Shown here one piece after another: positions 21,460 to 31,640 of a stretch of 64,000 bases of DNA. Position numbers and translations under genes: made by a program. Location: positions 747,001-811,000 of the forward strand of contig NZ_CP020947.1 in the NCBI RefSeq assembly GCF_000172795.2, written 5' to 3'. Under the pieces are notes generated by a model that was given only the letters and a program-made list of their open reading frames with translations, was not told the DNA's origin and did not search any database. This DNA is from Rhizobium sp. CIAT894. Lineage in GTDB: Bacteria; Pseudomonadota; Alphaproteobacteria; Rhizobiales; Rhizobiaceae. How positions within the stretch are numbered: the first letter of the stretch is position 1; every line of letters starts with the position of its first letter.

Positions 21460-21897
21460 ATGTCGAAAACCCTTCTCTATGGCGCGACCAAAATCGACGA
21501 GACCAACAGCGCCTATGCGCCGGTCGAAAGCCTTGCCGCGTTCCAATGGAAGAACCGTGTCTTCGTCCTTTTCGCCGATAGCGACAATGCCCGCGCCGCC
21601 CGCCAGGAAAACCAGTTGCTGGCAGACTGGGCCGGGCTCGATGAGCGCGATATGGTGGTGCTGAAGGTGTCGGGCGGCAGCGTGCGGTCGCTTTTCGGTT
21701 CGGCTGACGATCTTGACGGCGAAGAGATCCGCCGCAAATTGGAGGCGCCCGAGGCGGGCGAATTCGCAGCCTTCCTTGTCGGCAAGGATGGCACGGTCAA
21801 GCTCAAGGTCAGCGAGCCGATCGCCAATGCCGAGCTCTTCGCCATCATCGACAGCATGCCGATGCGCGCTGCCGAAGCGCTGAAGCCGGACAAATAG
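21460..21897 (+). CDS. DUF4174-like conserved hypothetical protein
   Basis: A protein of 145 residues with a thioredoxin-fold-like layout (FQWKNRVFVLFADSDN..., later FLVGKDGTVKLKVSEPI) resembling the DUF4174 family. It has no CxxC motif and no signal peptide from this start. ATG 21460 follows GGGAGAATATGC; the frame upstream runs into the tRNA and is rejected. It is followed by a small proline-rich gene in the same direction. Function unknown. Confidence 0.75.
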   Translation: MSKTLLYGATKIDETNSAYAPVESLAAFQWKNRVFVLFADSDNARAARQENQLLADWAGLDERDMVVLKVSGGSVRSLFGSADDLDGEEIRRKLEAPEAGEFAAFLVGKDGTVKLKVSEPIANAELFAIIDSMPMRAAEALKPDK

Positions 21898-21944
21898 CCC
21901 CGGCCGCACAGCACATTTATCACATCATGAGAAGGGAGACGGTC

Positions 21945-22115
21945 ATGTCCGTGCCCAACGAACCCATTCCCGATCAGCCGCCGATGCCCGCACCCGGCTG
22001 GAAGCCGGTGCCGCCGATCAAGGAGCCGGAGCCGGATCGGCTGCCCGACGAGGCGCCGGTTCCGAACCCGGATGAGAACGACGGGCCGGCCAAGCACGTG
22101 TCCACCACCTCCTAG
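21945..22115 (+). CDS. Small proline-rich hypothetical protein
   Basis: A protein of 56 residues, about a quarter proline with many Glu/Asp (MSVPNEPIPDQPPMPAPGWK...), probably disordered and cytoplasmic. AGGGAGA lies six bases before ATG 21945. Its end overlaps the end of the convergent LysR gene by four bases. No function can be assigned. Confidence 0.55.
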   Translation: MSVPNEPIPDQPPMPAPGWKPVPPIKEPEPDRLPDEAPVPNPDENDGPAKHVSTTS

Positions 22116-22993
22116 AGGAAGATGTGCCGTTCGGCGCTGACCAGTTCCTGCAGGAAATCGGCAACGCTCCTGACGCGCACGAGGTCGCGCGCCGTTTCGT
22201 GATAGGTCGTCCAGTAGGCGCGCCGGATCGAAATGTCAGGCAGGATCCGCTGGAGTTCCGGATATTGCCGGGCGATATAATCGTGCAGGATGCCGATGCC
22301 GGCGCCTGAGCGGACTGCCTCCGTCTGGCCGATCGACGTCGAAATCTCGAAGCTCGCATCCCAGCTGCGCATCACCTCGCCGGAGAAATTCAGTGAGGCG
22401 GTGAAAATCAGATCTTCGACATAGCCGATGCGCGGATGCGCCTTCAACGCGTCGATATCGCCGGGTGTGCCGTGGGAGGCGAGATAGTCGCGCGAGGCAT
22501 AGAGACCGAGCGTATAATCGGTGAGCTTGGAGGAGACGAGCCGACCCTGTTCGGGCCGCTCCAGCGTTATGGCGATATCGGCCTCGCGCTGCGAAAGCGA
22601 GAAGGAGCGCGGCACCGGGACGAGCTGGATCTTCAGCTCGGGATGCCGCTCGATCAGCCTGCCCATGCGCGGCGCCAGAAAGGAAACGCCGAAGCCATCG
22701 GGCGCGCCGACGCGCACGGTTCCGGCGATGGCCGTATCGGTATGGCCGAGGCTCGCCTGCACGGCGAGCATTTCCGTTTCCATCCGCTCGGCGGATGCCA
22801 GGAACACTTCGCCTTCGGCCGTCAGCTCGCAGCCATTCGTGCGGCGGATGAAAAGCCGCGTCTTCAGCGCCTCTTCCAGTGACGTCAGCCGACGCGAGAG
22901 CGTCGCGTGATTGAGCCCAAGCCGCTTCGAGGCGGCGAGAATCTGCCCGGTACGGGCGACGGCAAGGAAAATGCGAACATCGTCCCAGTTCAT
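22112..22993 (-). CDS. LysR-family transcriptional regulator
   Basis: A protein of 293 residues with a canonical N-terminal helix-turn-helix (MNWDDVRIFLAVARTGQILAASKRLGLNHATLSRRL, given as residues 1-36) and a substrate-binding domain. Its ATG overlaps the stop of the monooxygenase gene (ATGA), so the two are translated from one mRNA that diverges from mmsA. The pair may respond to an aldehyde or branched-chain breakdown product, but that is inference. The effector is unknown. Confidence 0.9.
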   Translation of the reverse strand: MNWDDVRIFLAVARTGQILAASKRLGLNHATLSRRLTSLEEALKTRLFIRRTNGCELTAEGEVFLASAERMETEMLAVQASLGHTDTAIAGTVRVGAPDGFGVSFLAPRMGRLIERHPELKIQLVPVPRSFSLSQREADIAITLERPEQGRLVSSKLTDYTLGLYASRDYLASHGTPGDIDALKAHPRIGYVEDLIFTASLNFSGEVMRSWDASFEISTSIGQTEAVRSGAGIGILHDYIARQYPELQRILPDISIRRAYWTTYHETARDLVRVRSVADFLQELVSAERHIFL

Positions 22994-23304
22994 GGCTTCG
23001 CACACATTGCGATCGGATCGACCTCGATCAGCGTCAGCGATGTCACCATGCCCGCCGTCTCGTTCTTGTATTTCAGGAAATGCGGTGCCTGCAGATGGGC
23101 CTCATAGGCCTCCTGATCGGCGTAGACCTCGAGAATACGGATGCGGTTTGGCTTGTCCCTGATGGAAACGGCGCTGAGCGAAAGTACGCCGTCCTCCAGC
23201 GCAACGGACGCCTCGATTTCTTCGCCGAGCAATGCGCGATAAGCTTCCAGCCTGTCCGGATCGATCTCCAGCTCAGCCATTCTGACGACGGTTTTCCGGT
23301 TCAT
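22990..23304 (-). CDS. Antibiotic-biosynthesis-monooxygenase (ABM)-type small protein
   Basis: A protein of 104 residues with the ferredoxin-like ABM fold pattern: AELEIDPDRLEAYRALLGEE, then RIRILEVYADQEAYEAHLQA and PHFLKYKNET. Such proteins are small cofactor-free oxygenases, often quinol monooxygenases, or autoinducer-processing (LsrG-like) isomerases. The start at 23304 has GAGAGGT seven bases upstream. It shares an ATGA overlap with the LysR gene and diverges from mmsA. The substrate cannot be read. Confidence 0.82.
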   Translation of the reverse strand: MNRKTVVRMAELEIDPDRLEAYRALLGEEIEASVALEDGVLSLSAVSIRDKPNRIRILEVYADQEAYEAHLQAPHFLKYKNETAGMVTSLTLIEVDPIAMCAKP

Positions 23305-23426
23305 CGGTTTGACCTCTCGTTGGGATTTGACTTGTCCTCGGGCCGTGCCAAATTTGCAGGCAGCAGCGCTCGATACAATGGCAGAGCTATAATATACGCA
23401 CAACAGTTACTTATTTCAGCGCATTG

Positions 23427-23438
23427 ATTTGTGCAAAT
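23427..23438. promoter_or_regulatory. Candidate operator upstream of mmsA
   Basis: ATTTG-TG-CAAAT is a perfect 12-base dyad 45 bases before the mmsA start, in the gap shared with the divergent ABM/LysR pair. It could be the LysR site or a fatty-acid/propionate regulator site; the core resembles TTTGCAAA. Confidence 0.35.
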
Positions 23439-23482
23439 TGAAGTGCGATTGTAGGCCATCCCAAAAACAGGAGGAGCATCCC

Positions 23483-24979
23483 ATGCGTGAGATCGGTCAT
23501 TTCATCGGCGGCAAGCATGTTGCCGGCACCAGCGGCCGCGTGAGCAACGTTTACAATCCGGCAACCGGCGAAGTGCAGGCGACGGTCGCCCTTGCAAGCG
23601 TCGAGGAACTGCGCGCCGCAGTCGAAAACGCCAAGGCCGCGCAGCCGAAATGGGCTGCCACCAATCCGCAGCGCCGTGCCCGCGTCTTCTTCAAGTTCGT
23701 CGAACTCCTGAACAAGCATATGGATGAGCTTGCCGAACTGATTTCCAAGGAACACGGCAAGACCATCGAAGACGCCAAGGGCGACGTCATCCGCGGCCTC
23801 GAAGTCTGCGAATTCGTCTGCGGCATTCCGCATCTCGCCAAGGGTGAATTCACTGAAGGCGCGGGTCCTGCGATCGACATGTATTCGATCCGCCAGCCGG
23901 TCGGCATCGGCGCCGGCATCACGCCTTTCAACTTCCCGGGCATGATCCCGATGTGGATGTTTGCGCCGGCGATCGCCTGCGGCAACGCCTTCATCCTGAA
24001 GCCCTCCGAGCGCGATCCCTCCCTGCCGATCCGTCTCGGCGAACTGATGATCGAGGCCGGCCTGCCGGCCGGCATCCTCAACGTCGTCAACGGCGACAAG
24101 GGTGCCGTCGACGCGATCCTCACCGACCCCGATATCGGCGCAGTTTCCTTCGTCGGCTCGACGCCGATCGCCCGCTACGTCTATGGCACGGCGGCGATGA
24201 ACGGCAAGCGCGCCCAGTGCTTCGGCGGCGCCAAGAACCATATGATCATCATGCCGGATGCCGATATGGATCAGGCCGTCAACGCGTTGATGGGTGCGGG
24301 CTACGGTTCGGCCGGCGAGCGCTGCATGGCGATCTCGGTTGCCGTCCCTGTCGGCGAAGAGACTGCCAACCGCCTCGTCGAGAAGCTGACGCCGAAGATC
24401 GAATCGCTGCGCATCGGCCCCTATACCGACGACAAGGCCGACATGGGCCCGCTCGTCACCAAGGATGCCTATAACCGTGTTCGCGGCCTGATCGACCGCG
24501 GCATCGAGGAAGGCGCCAAGCTCGTCGTCGACGGCCGCGATTTCAAGCTCCAGGGTTATGAAGACGGTTATTTCGTCGGTGGCTGCCTGTTCGACCACGT
24601 GACACCCGAGATGGACATCTACAAGACCGAGATCTTCGGACCTGTCCTCTCCGTCGTTCGCGCCCAGAACTACGAAGAAGCGCTGTCGCTGCCGATGAAG
24701 CACGAATATGGTAACGGCGTCGCCATCTACACCCGCGACGGCGATGCCGCCCGCGATTTCGCCTCGCGCATCAATATCGGCATGATCGGCATCAACGTTC
24801 CGATCCCGGTTCCGCTCGCCTACCACTCCTTCGGCGGCTGGAAGGCCTCGAGCTTCGGCGACCTCAACCAGCACGGCACGGATTCGATCAAGTTCTGGAC
24901 GAAGACCAAGACCGTCACCGCCCGCTGGCCCTCCGGCATCAAGAGCGGCGCAGAATTCGTCATGCCGACGATGAAGTGA
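23483..24979 (+). CDS. mmsA: CoA-acylating methylmalonate-semialdehyde dehydrogenase
   Basis: An aldehyde dehydrogenase of 498 residues that converts methylmalonate or malonate semialdehyde plus CoA and NAD to propionyl- or acetyl-CoA, serving valine and inositol breakdown. The catalytic Cys is in GSAGERCMAISV (residue 281). TPFNFPGMIPMWMFAPAIACG is typical of the MmsA/IolA branch rather than ordinary aldehyde dehydrogenases. GGAGGAGC precedes ATG 23483. A strong terminator follows. The S. meliloti counterpart near rirA is called iolA. Confidence 0.95.
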   Translation: MREIGHFIGGKHVAGTSGRVSNVYNPATGEVQATVALASVEELRAAVENAKAAQPKWAATNPQRRARVFFKFVELLNKHMDELAELISKEHGKTIEDAKGDVIRGLEVCEFVCGIPHLAKGEFTEGAGPAIDMYSIRQPVGIGAGITPFNFPGMIPMWMFAPAIACGNAFILKPSERDPSLPIRLGELMIEAGLPAGILNVVNGDKGAVDAILTDPDIGAVSFVGSTPIARYVYGTAAMNGKRAQCFGGAKNHMIIMPDADMDQAVNALMGAGYGSAGERCMAISVAVPVGEETANRLVEKLTPKIESLRIGPYTDDKADMGPLVTKDAYNRVRGLIDRGIEEGAKLVVDGRDFKLQGYEDGYFVGGCLFDHVTPEMDIYKTEIFGPVLSVVRAQNYEEALSLPMKHEYGNGVAIYTRDGDAARDFASRINIGMIGINVPIPVPLAYHSFGGWKASSFGDLNQHGTDSIKFWTKTKTVTARWPSGIKSGAEFVMPTMK

Positions 24980-25009
24980 TCTGCACGATCATCGATCTGC
25001 AATCTGTCG

Positions 25010-25039
25010 TTCGGGGGCCTTTTGGCCCCCGAATTCTTT
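25010..25039 (+). terminator. Terminator of mmsA
   Basis: TTCGGGGGCC, a TTTT loop and GGCCCCCGAA are followed by TTCTTTG, 30 bases after the stop. Confidence 0.85.
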
Positions 25040-25117
25040 GATTTCAACGTGTTGATTTTTCCCGTATCGATTTCAGATGAGTTGCCGATTGATGTCGCGG
25101 CAAATGGCCTCATAAGC

Positions 25118-25132
25118 TGAATGCGAATTTCA
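25118..25132. promoter_or_regulatory. Candidate iron-responsive operator (IRO) upstream of rirA
   Basis: TGA-ATGCGAATT-TCA fits the RirA operator consensus TGA-N9-TCA. It lies 71 bases before the rirA start, suggesting autoregulation. The short consensus occurs by chance, so support is moderate. Confidence 0.45.
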
Positions 25133-25134
25133 TA

Positions 25135-25152
25135 TTTTGGAATTGTTCAAAA
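25135..25152. promoter_or_regulatory. Candidate iron-control element (Irr box) upstream of rirA
   Basis: TTTTGGAA-TTG-TTCAAAA is a near-symmetric AT-rich dyad resembling the Irr ICE box (TTTAGAA-N3-TTCTAAA). In Agrobacterium, Irr represses rirA at low iron, which fits this position. Confidence 0.4.
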
Positions 25153-25202
25153 CTGCCAAACCGCCTATATAGGTCCGAACAGGCACGAGTCAGGAGATCG
25201 GC

Positions 25203-25685
25203 ATGCGGTTGACGAAGCAGACCAACTATGCGGTTCGCATGTTGATGTATTGTGCTGCCAATGACGGGCACTTGAGCCGGATTCCGGAAATTGCCAAGGC
25301 TTACGGTGTTTCCGAGCTCTTTCTTTTCAAAATCCTCCAGCCGCTCAACAAGGCGGGCTTGGTCGAGACGGTGCGCGGCCGCAATGGCGGCGTGCGCCTG
25401 GGCAAGCCGGCAGCCGACATCACGCTCTTCGATGTCGTGCGGGTGACGGAAGACAGTTTCGCCATGGCCGAATGCTTCGAAGATGACGGCATGGTCGAAT
25501 GCCCGCTCGTCGATAGCTGCGGCCTGAATTCGGCGCTGCGCAAGGCGCTCAACGCCTTCTTCGCCGTGCTGTCGGAATATACTATCGACGACCTTGTCAA
25601 GGCGCGTCCGCAGATCAATTTCCTTCTGGGGCTGACCGGCGAGCAGGACTATCGCAAGCCCGCGATCGTGGCCCCGGCCGCCTGA
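25203..25685 (+). CDS. rirA: Rhizobial iron regulator RirA (Rrf2 family)
   Basis: An Rrf2-family repressor of 160 residues that senses iron through an Fe-S cluster and shuts down iron-uptake genes when iron is plentiful. The winged helix (MRLTKQTNYAVRMLMYCAAN..., recognition region ELFLFKILQPLNKAGLVETV) is followed by three clustered cysteines at 91, 100 and 106 that would ligate the cluster. CAGGAGATCGGC precedes ATG 25203. The placement between mmsA and dpp is as I recall from S. meliloti. Candidate RirA and Irr sites lie upstream. Confidence 0.95.
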   Translation: MRLTKQTNYAVRMLMYCAANDGHLSRIPEIAKAYGVSELFLFKILQPLNKAGLVETVRGRNGGVRLGKPAADITLFDVVRVTEDSFAMAECFEDDGMVECPLVDSCGLNSALRKALNAFFAVLSEYTIDDLVKARPQINFLLGLTGEQDYRKPAIVAPAA

Positions 25686-25713
25686 ATCCAGAGAGCAGGA
25701 CAGAGTTGTGAAA

Positions 25714-25747
25714 CCGCGATTGCCCCGGCAATCGCGGTTTTTCTTTT
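25714..25747 (+). terminator. Terminator of rirA
   Basis: CCGCGATTGCC and GGCAATCGCGG are perfect arms around CC, followed by TTTTTCTTTT, 28 bases after the stop. Confidence 0.9.
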
Positions 25748-26044
25748 GCCTCGTTGCGCCGGCCGGGCAACCATAAATACCGCAAGCCTGGCGCGCTGAG
25801 CGGATCGACAGTCACACGTTTAAGGGGCGCAATTATCCAGAATGCGACGAAATTCCGGTGATTTTTATCCAAAAATGTCCAAATGAGGCTGATTTTTGAC
25901 TGAAAATTTCTAAAATTGTCCAACTGGAAAAATTTTCTCCGTAGACCGTTGCTTTCAGTAGATAAATGTCGTTCCATCGACCGTCGATCGCGATGCCTAC
26001 TGCGGTCTCCAAACATCAAAAAAGAACAACCGGGAAACAATATT
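25748..26044 (+). promoter_or_regulatory. Upstream region of the dpp operon
   Basis: This gene-free stretch must hold the dpp promoter. It contains an A/T-rich part (about 25850-25935) in which TGTCCAA occurs twice (near 25877 and 25917) among runs of A and T. No riboswitch or known operator was recognised. A poor SD (GGGAAACAATATT) precedes dppA. Confidence 0.35.
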
Positions 26045-27640
26045 ATGAAAAAGATCTCTGTCATGCTGGCAGCGACGGCTCTGATTTCGGTCATGGCGAC
26101 GTCGGCCTGGTCCAAGACCCTTGTCTATTGCTCCGAGGGTTCGCCGGAAGGCTTCGACCCGAGCCTCTACACGGCAGGCACGACCTTCGACGCCTCGTCG
26201 CGCACGGTCTATAGCCGCCTCGTCGAATTCAAGCATGGCGGCACCGAGATCGAACCGGGTCTGGCCGACAGCTGGAGCGTTTCGGCTGATGGCACCGAAT
26301 ACACCTTCAAGCTTCATCCCGGCGTCAAGTACCAGACCACCGACTTCTTCACGCCGACGCGCGATTTCAACGCCGACGACGTCGTGTTCTCCTTCGAGCG
26401 GCAGCTGAAATCCGACAATCCGTGGAACAAGTACGTCGAGGGCGGTTCTTACGAATATGCCGCCGGCATGGGCTTCCCGGAACTGATCAAGTCGGTCGAG
26501 AAAGTCGATGACCTCACCGTCAAGTTCACGCTCAACCATCCCGAAGCGCCGTTCCTCGCCGACCTCGCCATGGACTTCGCCTCGATCGTTTCCAAGGAAT
26601 ATGCCGACAAGCTCGCCGCCGACGGCAAGATGGCGCAGTTGAACCAGCAGCCGCTCGGCACCGGCCCCTTCACCTTCGTCGCCTACCAGCCGGATGCCGT
26701 CATCCGCTACAAGGCCAACGAAACCTATTTCAAGGGCAAGGAAAAGATCGACGATCTGGTTTTCGCCATCACCTCTGACGCTGCCGTGCGCGCCCAGAAG
26801 CTGAAGGCCGGCGAATGCCACCTGATCCCCTATCCGAATGCAGCCGACGTTCCCGAGCTGAAGAAGGATGGAAATCTGACGGTGATGGAACAGGCCGGCC
26901 TCAATGTCGGCTTCCTCGCCTACAACACCCAGATGGCTCCGTTCGACAAGCCGGAAGTTCGCCGCGCGCTGAACATGGCGATCAACAAGCAGGCCATCAT
27001 CGACGCCGTCTTCCAGGGTGCCGCGGCCGTTGCCAAGAACCCGATCCCGCCGACGATGTGGTCCTATAACGACGCCGTTCAGGACGACAAGTACGATCCG
27101 GATGCCGCCAAGAAGGCGCTCGCCGATGCCGGCGTCAAGGATCTCAGCATGAAGGTCTGGGCGATGCCGGTGTCGCGTCCCTACATGCTGAATGCGCGCC
27201 GCGCCGCCGAACTGATCCAGGCCGACTTCGCCAAGGTCGGCGTCAAGGTCGAGATCGTCACCCATGAATGGGCCGAATATCTGAAGCTCTCCTCCGACGT
27301 GAAGCGCGACGGCGCGGTCATCCTCGGCTGGACCGGCGACAACGGTGATCCTGATAACTTCATGGATACGCTGCTCGGCTGCGATGCCGTCGGCGGCAAC
27401 AACCGCGCCCAGTGGTGCAACAAGGAATATGATGCGCTGATGAGCAAGGCCAAGCAGACGGCCGATGTCGGCGAGCGCACCAAGGCCTATGAACAGGCTC
27501 AGTTGCTCTTCAAGAAGGAAGCCCCCTGGGCGACCCTCGACCACTCGCTTGTCTTCGTTCCGATGAGCAAGAAGGTCTCGGGCTTCTTCATGGACCCGCT
27601 CGGCATTCACCGTTTCGACGGCGTCGACGTATCCGAATAG
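26045..27640 (+). CDS. dppA: Dipeptide ABC transporter, substrate-binding protein
   Basis: A periplasmic binding protein of 531 residues, family 5. The signal peptide MKKISVMLAATALISVMATS ends before KTLVYCSEGSPEGFDPSLYT, the usual mature start of DppA. The length and the GLNVGFLAYNT and WTGDNGDPDNFM segments fit DppA. Some DppA proteins also carry haem or delta-aminolevulinate, interesting beside rirA, but this is not shown here. ATG 26045 is chosen because the signal peptide starts there. It is the first gene of dppABCDF. Confidence 0.95.
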   Translation: MKKISVMLAATALISVMATSAWSKTLVYCSEGSPEGFDPSLYTAGTTFDASSRTVYSRLVEFKHGGTEIEPGLADSWSVSADGTEYTFKLHPGVKYQTTDFFTPTRDFNADDVVFSFERQLKSDNPWNKYVEGGSYEYAAGMGFPELIKSVEKVDDLTVKFTLNHPEAPFLADLAMDFASIVSKEYADKLAADGKMAQLNQQPLGTGPFTFVAYQPDAVIRYKANETYFKGKEKIDDLVFAITSDAAVRAQKLKAGECHLIPYPNAADVPELKKDGNLTVMEQAGLNVGFLAYNTQMAPFDKPEVRRALNMAINKQAIIDAVFQGAAAVAKNPIPPTMWSYNDAVQDDKYDPDAAKKALADAGVKDLSMKVWAMPVSRPYMLNARRAAELIQADFAKVGVKVEIVTHEWAEYLKLSSDVKRDGAVILGWTGDNGDPDNFMDTLLGCDAVGGNNRAQWCNKEYDALMSKAKQTADVGERTKAYEQAQLLFKKEAPWATLDHSLVFVPMSKKVSGFFMDPLGIHRFDGVDVSE

Positions 27641-27679
27641 CAAGAATAATGTCAGAATACCCGGCAGAGCTGGGCGCAG

Positions 27680-27708
27680 CCGGCGGTCAGGCACCCCCTG
27701 ACCGCCGG
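27680..27708 (+). other. Intercistronic stem-loop between dppA and dppB
   Basis: CCGGCGGTCAGG, loop CACCC and CCTGACCGCCGG form a perfect 12-bp stem without a T-run. Such a structure typically stabilises the binding-protein mRNA and lowers expression of the downstream permeases. Confidence 0.75.
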
Positions 27709-27727
27709 AAACTATTGGACATCTGCC

Positions 27728-28732
27728 ATGTTGCGTTTTTTCATAAGCCGCCTTGCGGTGCTGATCCCGACATTCCTCGGCGTTTCCCTCATTGCCTTCT
27801 CGTTCATCCGCATGCTTCCCGGCGATCCCGTCATGCTTCTGTCGGGTGAACGCGTCATGGCGCCGGAACGGCACGCCCAGATCATGCACGATCTCGGCTT
27901 CGACCGGCCCATGTACGTGCAGTATTTCGATTATCTCGGAAAAGTGCTGCATGGCGATCTCGGCACCTCGATCGTCACCAAGCGCCCGGTGCTCGGCGAA
28001 TTTCTGACGCTGTTTCCGGCAACGCTCGAACTTTCGCTCTGTGCCATCATCCTCGCCGTCTGTCTTGGCGTGCCCGCTGGCGTCTTCGCGGCCGTCAAGC
28101 GAGGCACGTGGTTCGACCAGAGCGTGATGGGCGTGGCGCTCATCGGTTATTCCATGCCGATTTTCTGGTGGGGCCTGCTGCTCATCATCTTCTTCTCCGG
28201 CTATCTCGGCTGGACCCCGGTTTCCGGCCGCATCTCGCTGATGTATTTCTTCAAGCCGGTCACTGGCTTCATGCTGATCGACAGCCTGCTGTCCGGCCAG
28301 AAGGGGGCGTTCTCCTCGGCGGTCAGCTATCTCATCCTGCCGACCATCGTGCTGGCGACCATTCCGCTTGCCGTCATCGCGCGACAGACCCGGTCGGCCA
28401 TGCTCGAAGTTCTGGGCGAGGATTATGTCCGCACGGCGCGCTCGAAAGGCCTGAAGCCGCTGCGTGTCGTCGGCGTGCATGCGCTGCGCAACGCAATGAT
28501 CCCGGTCATCACCACGATCGGCCTGCAGATCGGCGTTCTTCTGGCCGGCGCCATCCTCACCGAGACGATCTTTTCCTGGCCGGGCATCGGCAAATGGATG
28601 GTCGATTCAGTCTTCAAGCGCGATTATGCCGTGGTCCAGGGCGGTCTTCTCCTGATCGCCGGCGTCATCATGATGGTCAATCTGATTGTTGATGTTCTCT
28701 ACGGCTTCATCAATCCGCGCATTCGTCATTAG
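27728..28732 (+). CDS. dppB: Dipeptide ABC transporter, permease DppB
   Basis: An inner-membrane permease of 334 residues with about six helices. The N terminus MLRFFISRLAVLIPTFLGVS and the EAA-type loop DYVRTARSKGLKPLRVVGVHA are typical of DppB/OppB. It follows dppA after a strong stem-loop and ends ten bases before dppC. Confidence 0.95.
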   Translation: MLRFFISRLAVLIPTFLGVSLIAFSFIRMLPGDPVMLLSGERVMAPERHAQIMHDLGFDRPMYVQYFDYLGKVLHGDLGTSIVTKRPVLGEFLTLFPATLELSLCAIILAVCLGVPAGVFAAVKRGTWFDQSVMGVALIGYSMPIFWWGLLLIIFFSGYLGWTPVSGRISLMYFFKPVTGFMLIDSLLSGQKGAFSSAVSYLILPTIVLATIPLAVIARQTRSAMLEVLGEDYVRTARSKGLKPLRVVGVHALRNAMIPVITTIGLQIGVLLAGAILTETIFSWPGIGKWMVDSVFKRDYAVVQGGLLLIAGVIMMVNLIVDVLYGFINPRIRH

Positions 28733-28741
28733 GAGCGGTTC

Positions 28742-29632
28742 ATGAGCACCGTCACCGTCAAGTCAGTCCAGCCATCCGCCGTTGCGGAATTCTGGCATTA
28801 TTTCTCCCGCAACAAGGGCGCCGTCATCGGCCTCGTAATCTTCGTCGTCATCCTGGTGGTCGCCGTCTTTGCGCCGCTCTTTGCGCCGCATGCGCCGAAC
28901 GAGCAGAACCGTCAAGTGCTCTTGGCCGTGCCGGCCTGGATGGAGGGCGGCAGCGCTTCCTTCCCGCTCGGAACCGATGCCGTCGGCCGCGATATCCTCT
29001 CGCGCCTGATCTATGGCGCGCGGTTTTCGCTCTTCATCGGCGTCGTCGTCGTCACGCTTTCGGTCATATGCGGGGTGCTGATCGGCCTCGTCGCCGGATA
29101 TTTCCGCGGCAGCGTCGATACCGCGATCATGCGGCTGATGGATATCATCCTGGCCTTCCCGTCACTGCTGCTCGCCCTCGTGCTGGTGGCCGTGCTCGGG
29201 CCTGGCCTGACCAATGCGATGATCGCGATTTCGCTGGTCAACCAGCCGCATTTCGTGCGGTTGACGCGCGCCTCGGTCATATCGGAGCGCGAGAAGGAAT
29301 ATGTGATCGCCTCGCGTGTCGCCGGGGCCGGCACGTTCCGCCTGATGTTCAAGACGATCCTGCCGAACTGTCTTGGGCCGCTGATCGTCCAGGCGACGCT
29401 CGCCTTCTCGGCGGCGATCCTCGATGCCGCCGCTCTCGGCTTCCTCGGCATGGGCGCCCAGCCGCCGACACCCGAATGGGGCACGATGCTGGCCGAATCC
29501 CGCGAGTTCATCTCGCGCGCCTGGTGGGTCGTAACATTCCCGGGTCTTGCCATCCTCATCACCGTTCTCGCCATCAACCTGATGGGTGACGGCCTGCGCG
29601 ATGCGCTCGACCCCAAGCTGAAGAGGTCGTGA
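28742..29632 (+). CDS. dppC: Dipeptide ABC transporter, permease DppC
   Basis: A permease of 296 residues with a cytoplasmic N terminus, about six helices, the LGTDAVGRDILSRLIYGAR motif of the DppC/OppC branch and the EAA-type loop EYVIASRVAGAGTFRLMFK. AGGAGCGGTTC precedes ATG 28742. Its TGA shares one base with the dppD ATG. Confidence 0.95.
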   Translation: MSTVTVKSVQPSAVAEFWHYFSRNKGAVIGLVIFVVILVVAVFAPLFAPHAPNEQNRQVLLAVPAWMEGGSASFPLGTDAVGRDILSRLIYGARFSLFIGVVVVTLSVICGVLIGLVAGYFRGSVDTAIMRLMDIILAFPSLLLALVLVAVLGPGLTNAMIAISLVNQPHFVRLTRASVISEREKEYVIASRVAGAGTFRLMFKTILPNCLGPLIVQATLAFSAAILDAAALGFLGMGAQPPTPEWGTMLAESREFISRAWWVVTFPGLAILITVLAINLMGDGLRDALDPKLKRS

Positions 29633-30644
29633 TGCCACTTCTCGAAATCGAAAATCTGACCGTCGAGTTCCAGACCTCTTCCGGTCTGTTCCGCGCCGTC
29701 GACGGCGTATCGCTTGCCTGCGACAAGGGCGAAATCCTGTCGGTCGTCGGTGAATCCGGCTCGGGCAAATCCGTCGCCATGCTGGCCCTGATGGGGCTTC
29801 TGCCCTGGACGGCGAAGATCACCGCCGACCGCCTGCAGTTCGACGGCCAGGATCTGCGCGGCATTTCCGCCCGCCAGCGCCGCCGGATCGTCGGCAAGGA
29901 CATGGCGATGATCTTCCAGGAGCCGATGTCGAGTCTCAACCCGTGCTTCACGGTCGGCTTCCAGCTCGGCGAGACGCTGCGTGTCCATATGGGCTTGAAC
30001 CGCAGGGAACGCCGCGAACGTTCCATCGAACTTCTGAACCTCGTCGGCATTCCCGCACCCGAAGACCGCCTGTCGAACTTCCCGCACCAGATGTCCGGCG
30101 GCATGAGCCAGCGCGTCATGATCGCCATGGCGCTCGCCTGCAACCCGAAGCTCCTGATCGCCGACGAGCCGACGACCGCGCTCGACGTGACGATCCAGGC
30201 GCAGATCCTCGACCTGCTCGTGCGGCTGCAGAAGGAGCAGGGCATGGCGCTGGTGCTGATCACCCATGACATGGGTGTCGTCGCCGAAACCGCCGAACGC
30301 GTGCAGGTGCAATATGCCGGCCAGAAGGTCGAGGAGCAGCCGGTGAGAGCGCTGTTCCGAGATCCGCATCACCCCTATACCGCGGCCCTCCTTGCCGCCC
30401 TGCCGGAACGCGCTCAGGTGGGCCATCGTCTGCCCTCGATTGCCGGCGTCGTTCCCGGCCAGCACGGGCGCCCGACGGGCTGTCTTTTCGCGCCGCGCTG
30501 CGGCTACGCCACGGTCGAATGCGATCGCGGCGTCGTTCGCCAGGGACCGGAGCTCGGGCTGGCATTGTGCAACTATCCTTTGAAGGACGGCAAGCCGCTC
30601 GGACATCCCGGCGTGATAGTCAATGAAACTGCAGGAGACCTGGT

Positions 30645-30648
<4 letters not shown>
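29632..30648 (+). CDS. dppD: Dipeptide ABC transporter, ATP-binding protein DppD
   Basis: An ATPase of 338 residues with Walker A GESGSGKS, signature MSGGMSQRVMIAMALA, Walker B LLIADEPTTALD and the C-terminal oligopeptide-transporter extension with four cysteines (CLFAPRCGYATVEC...C), typical of DppD/OppD. The ATG at 29632 overlaps the dppC stop (TGATG); a GTG three bases upstream is less likely. It overlaps dppF by ATGA. Confidence 0.95.
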
Positions 30649-31598
<950 letters not shown>

Positions 31599-31640
31599 GC
31601 GGGAAGTGCGGAGACAACAGGTTGGATGCCGGGAGGAAGC

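Noticed and set aside
25997..28480. 827-codon minus-strand frame across dppA/dppB
   Set aside because: Shadow of dppA and dppB; no motif, no SD, and it contradicts two clear transporter genes.
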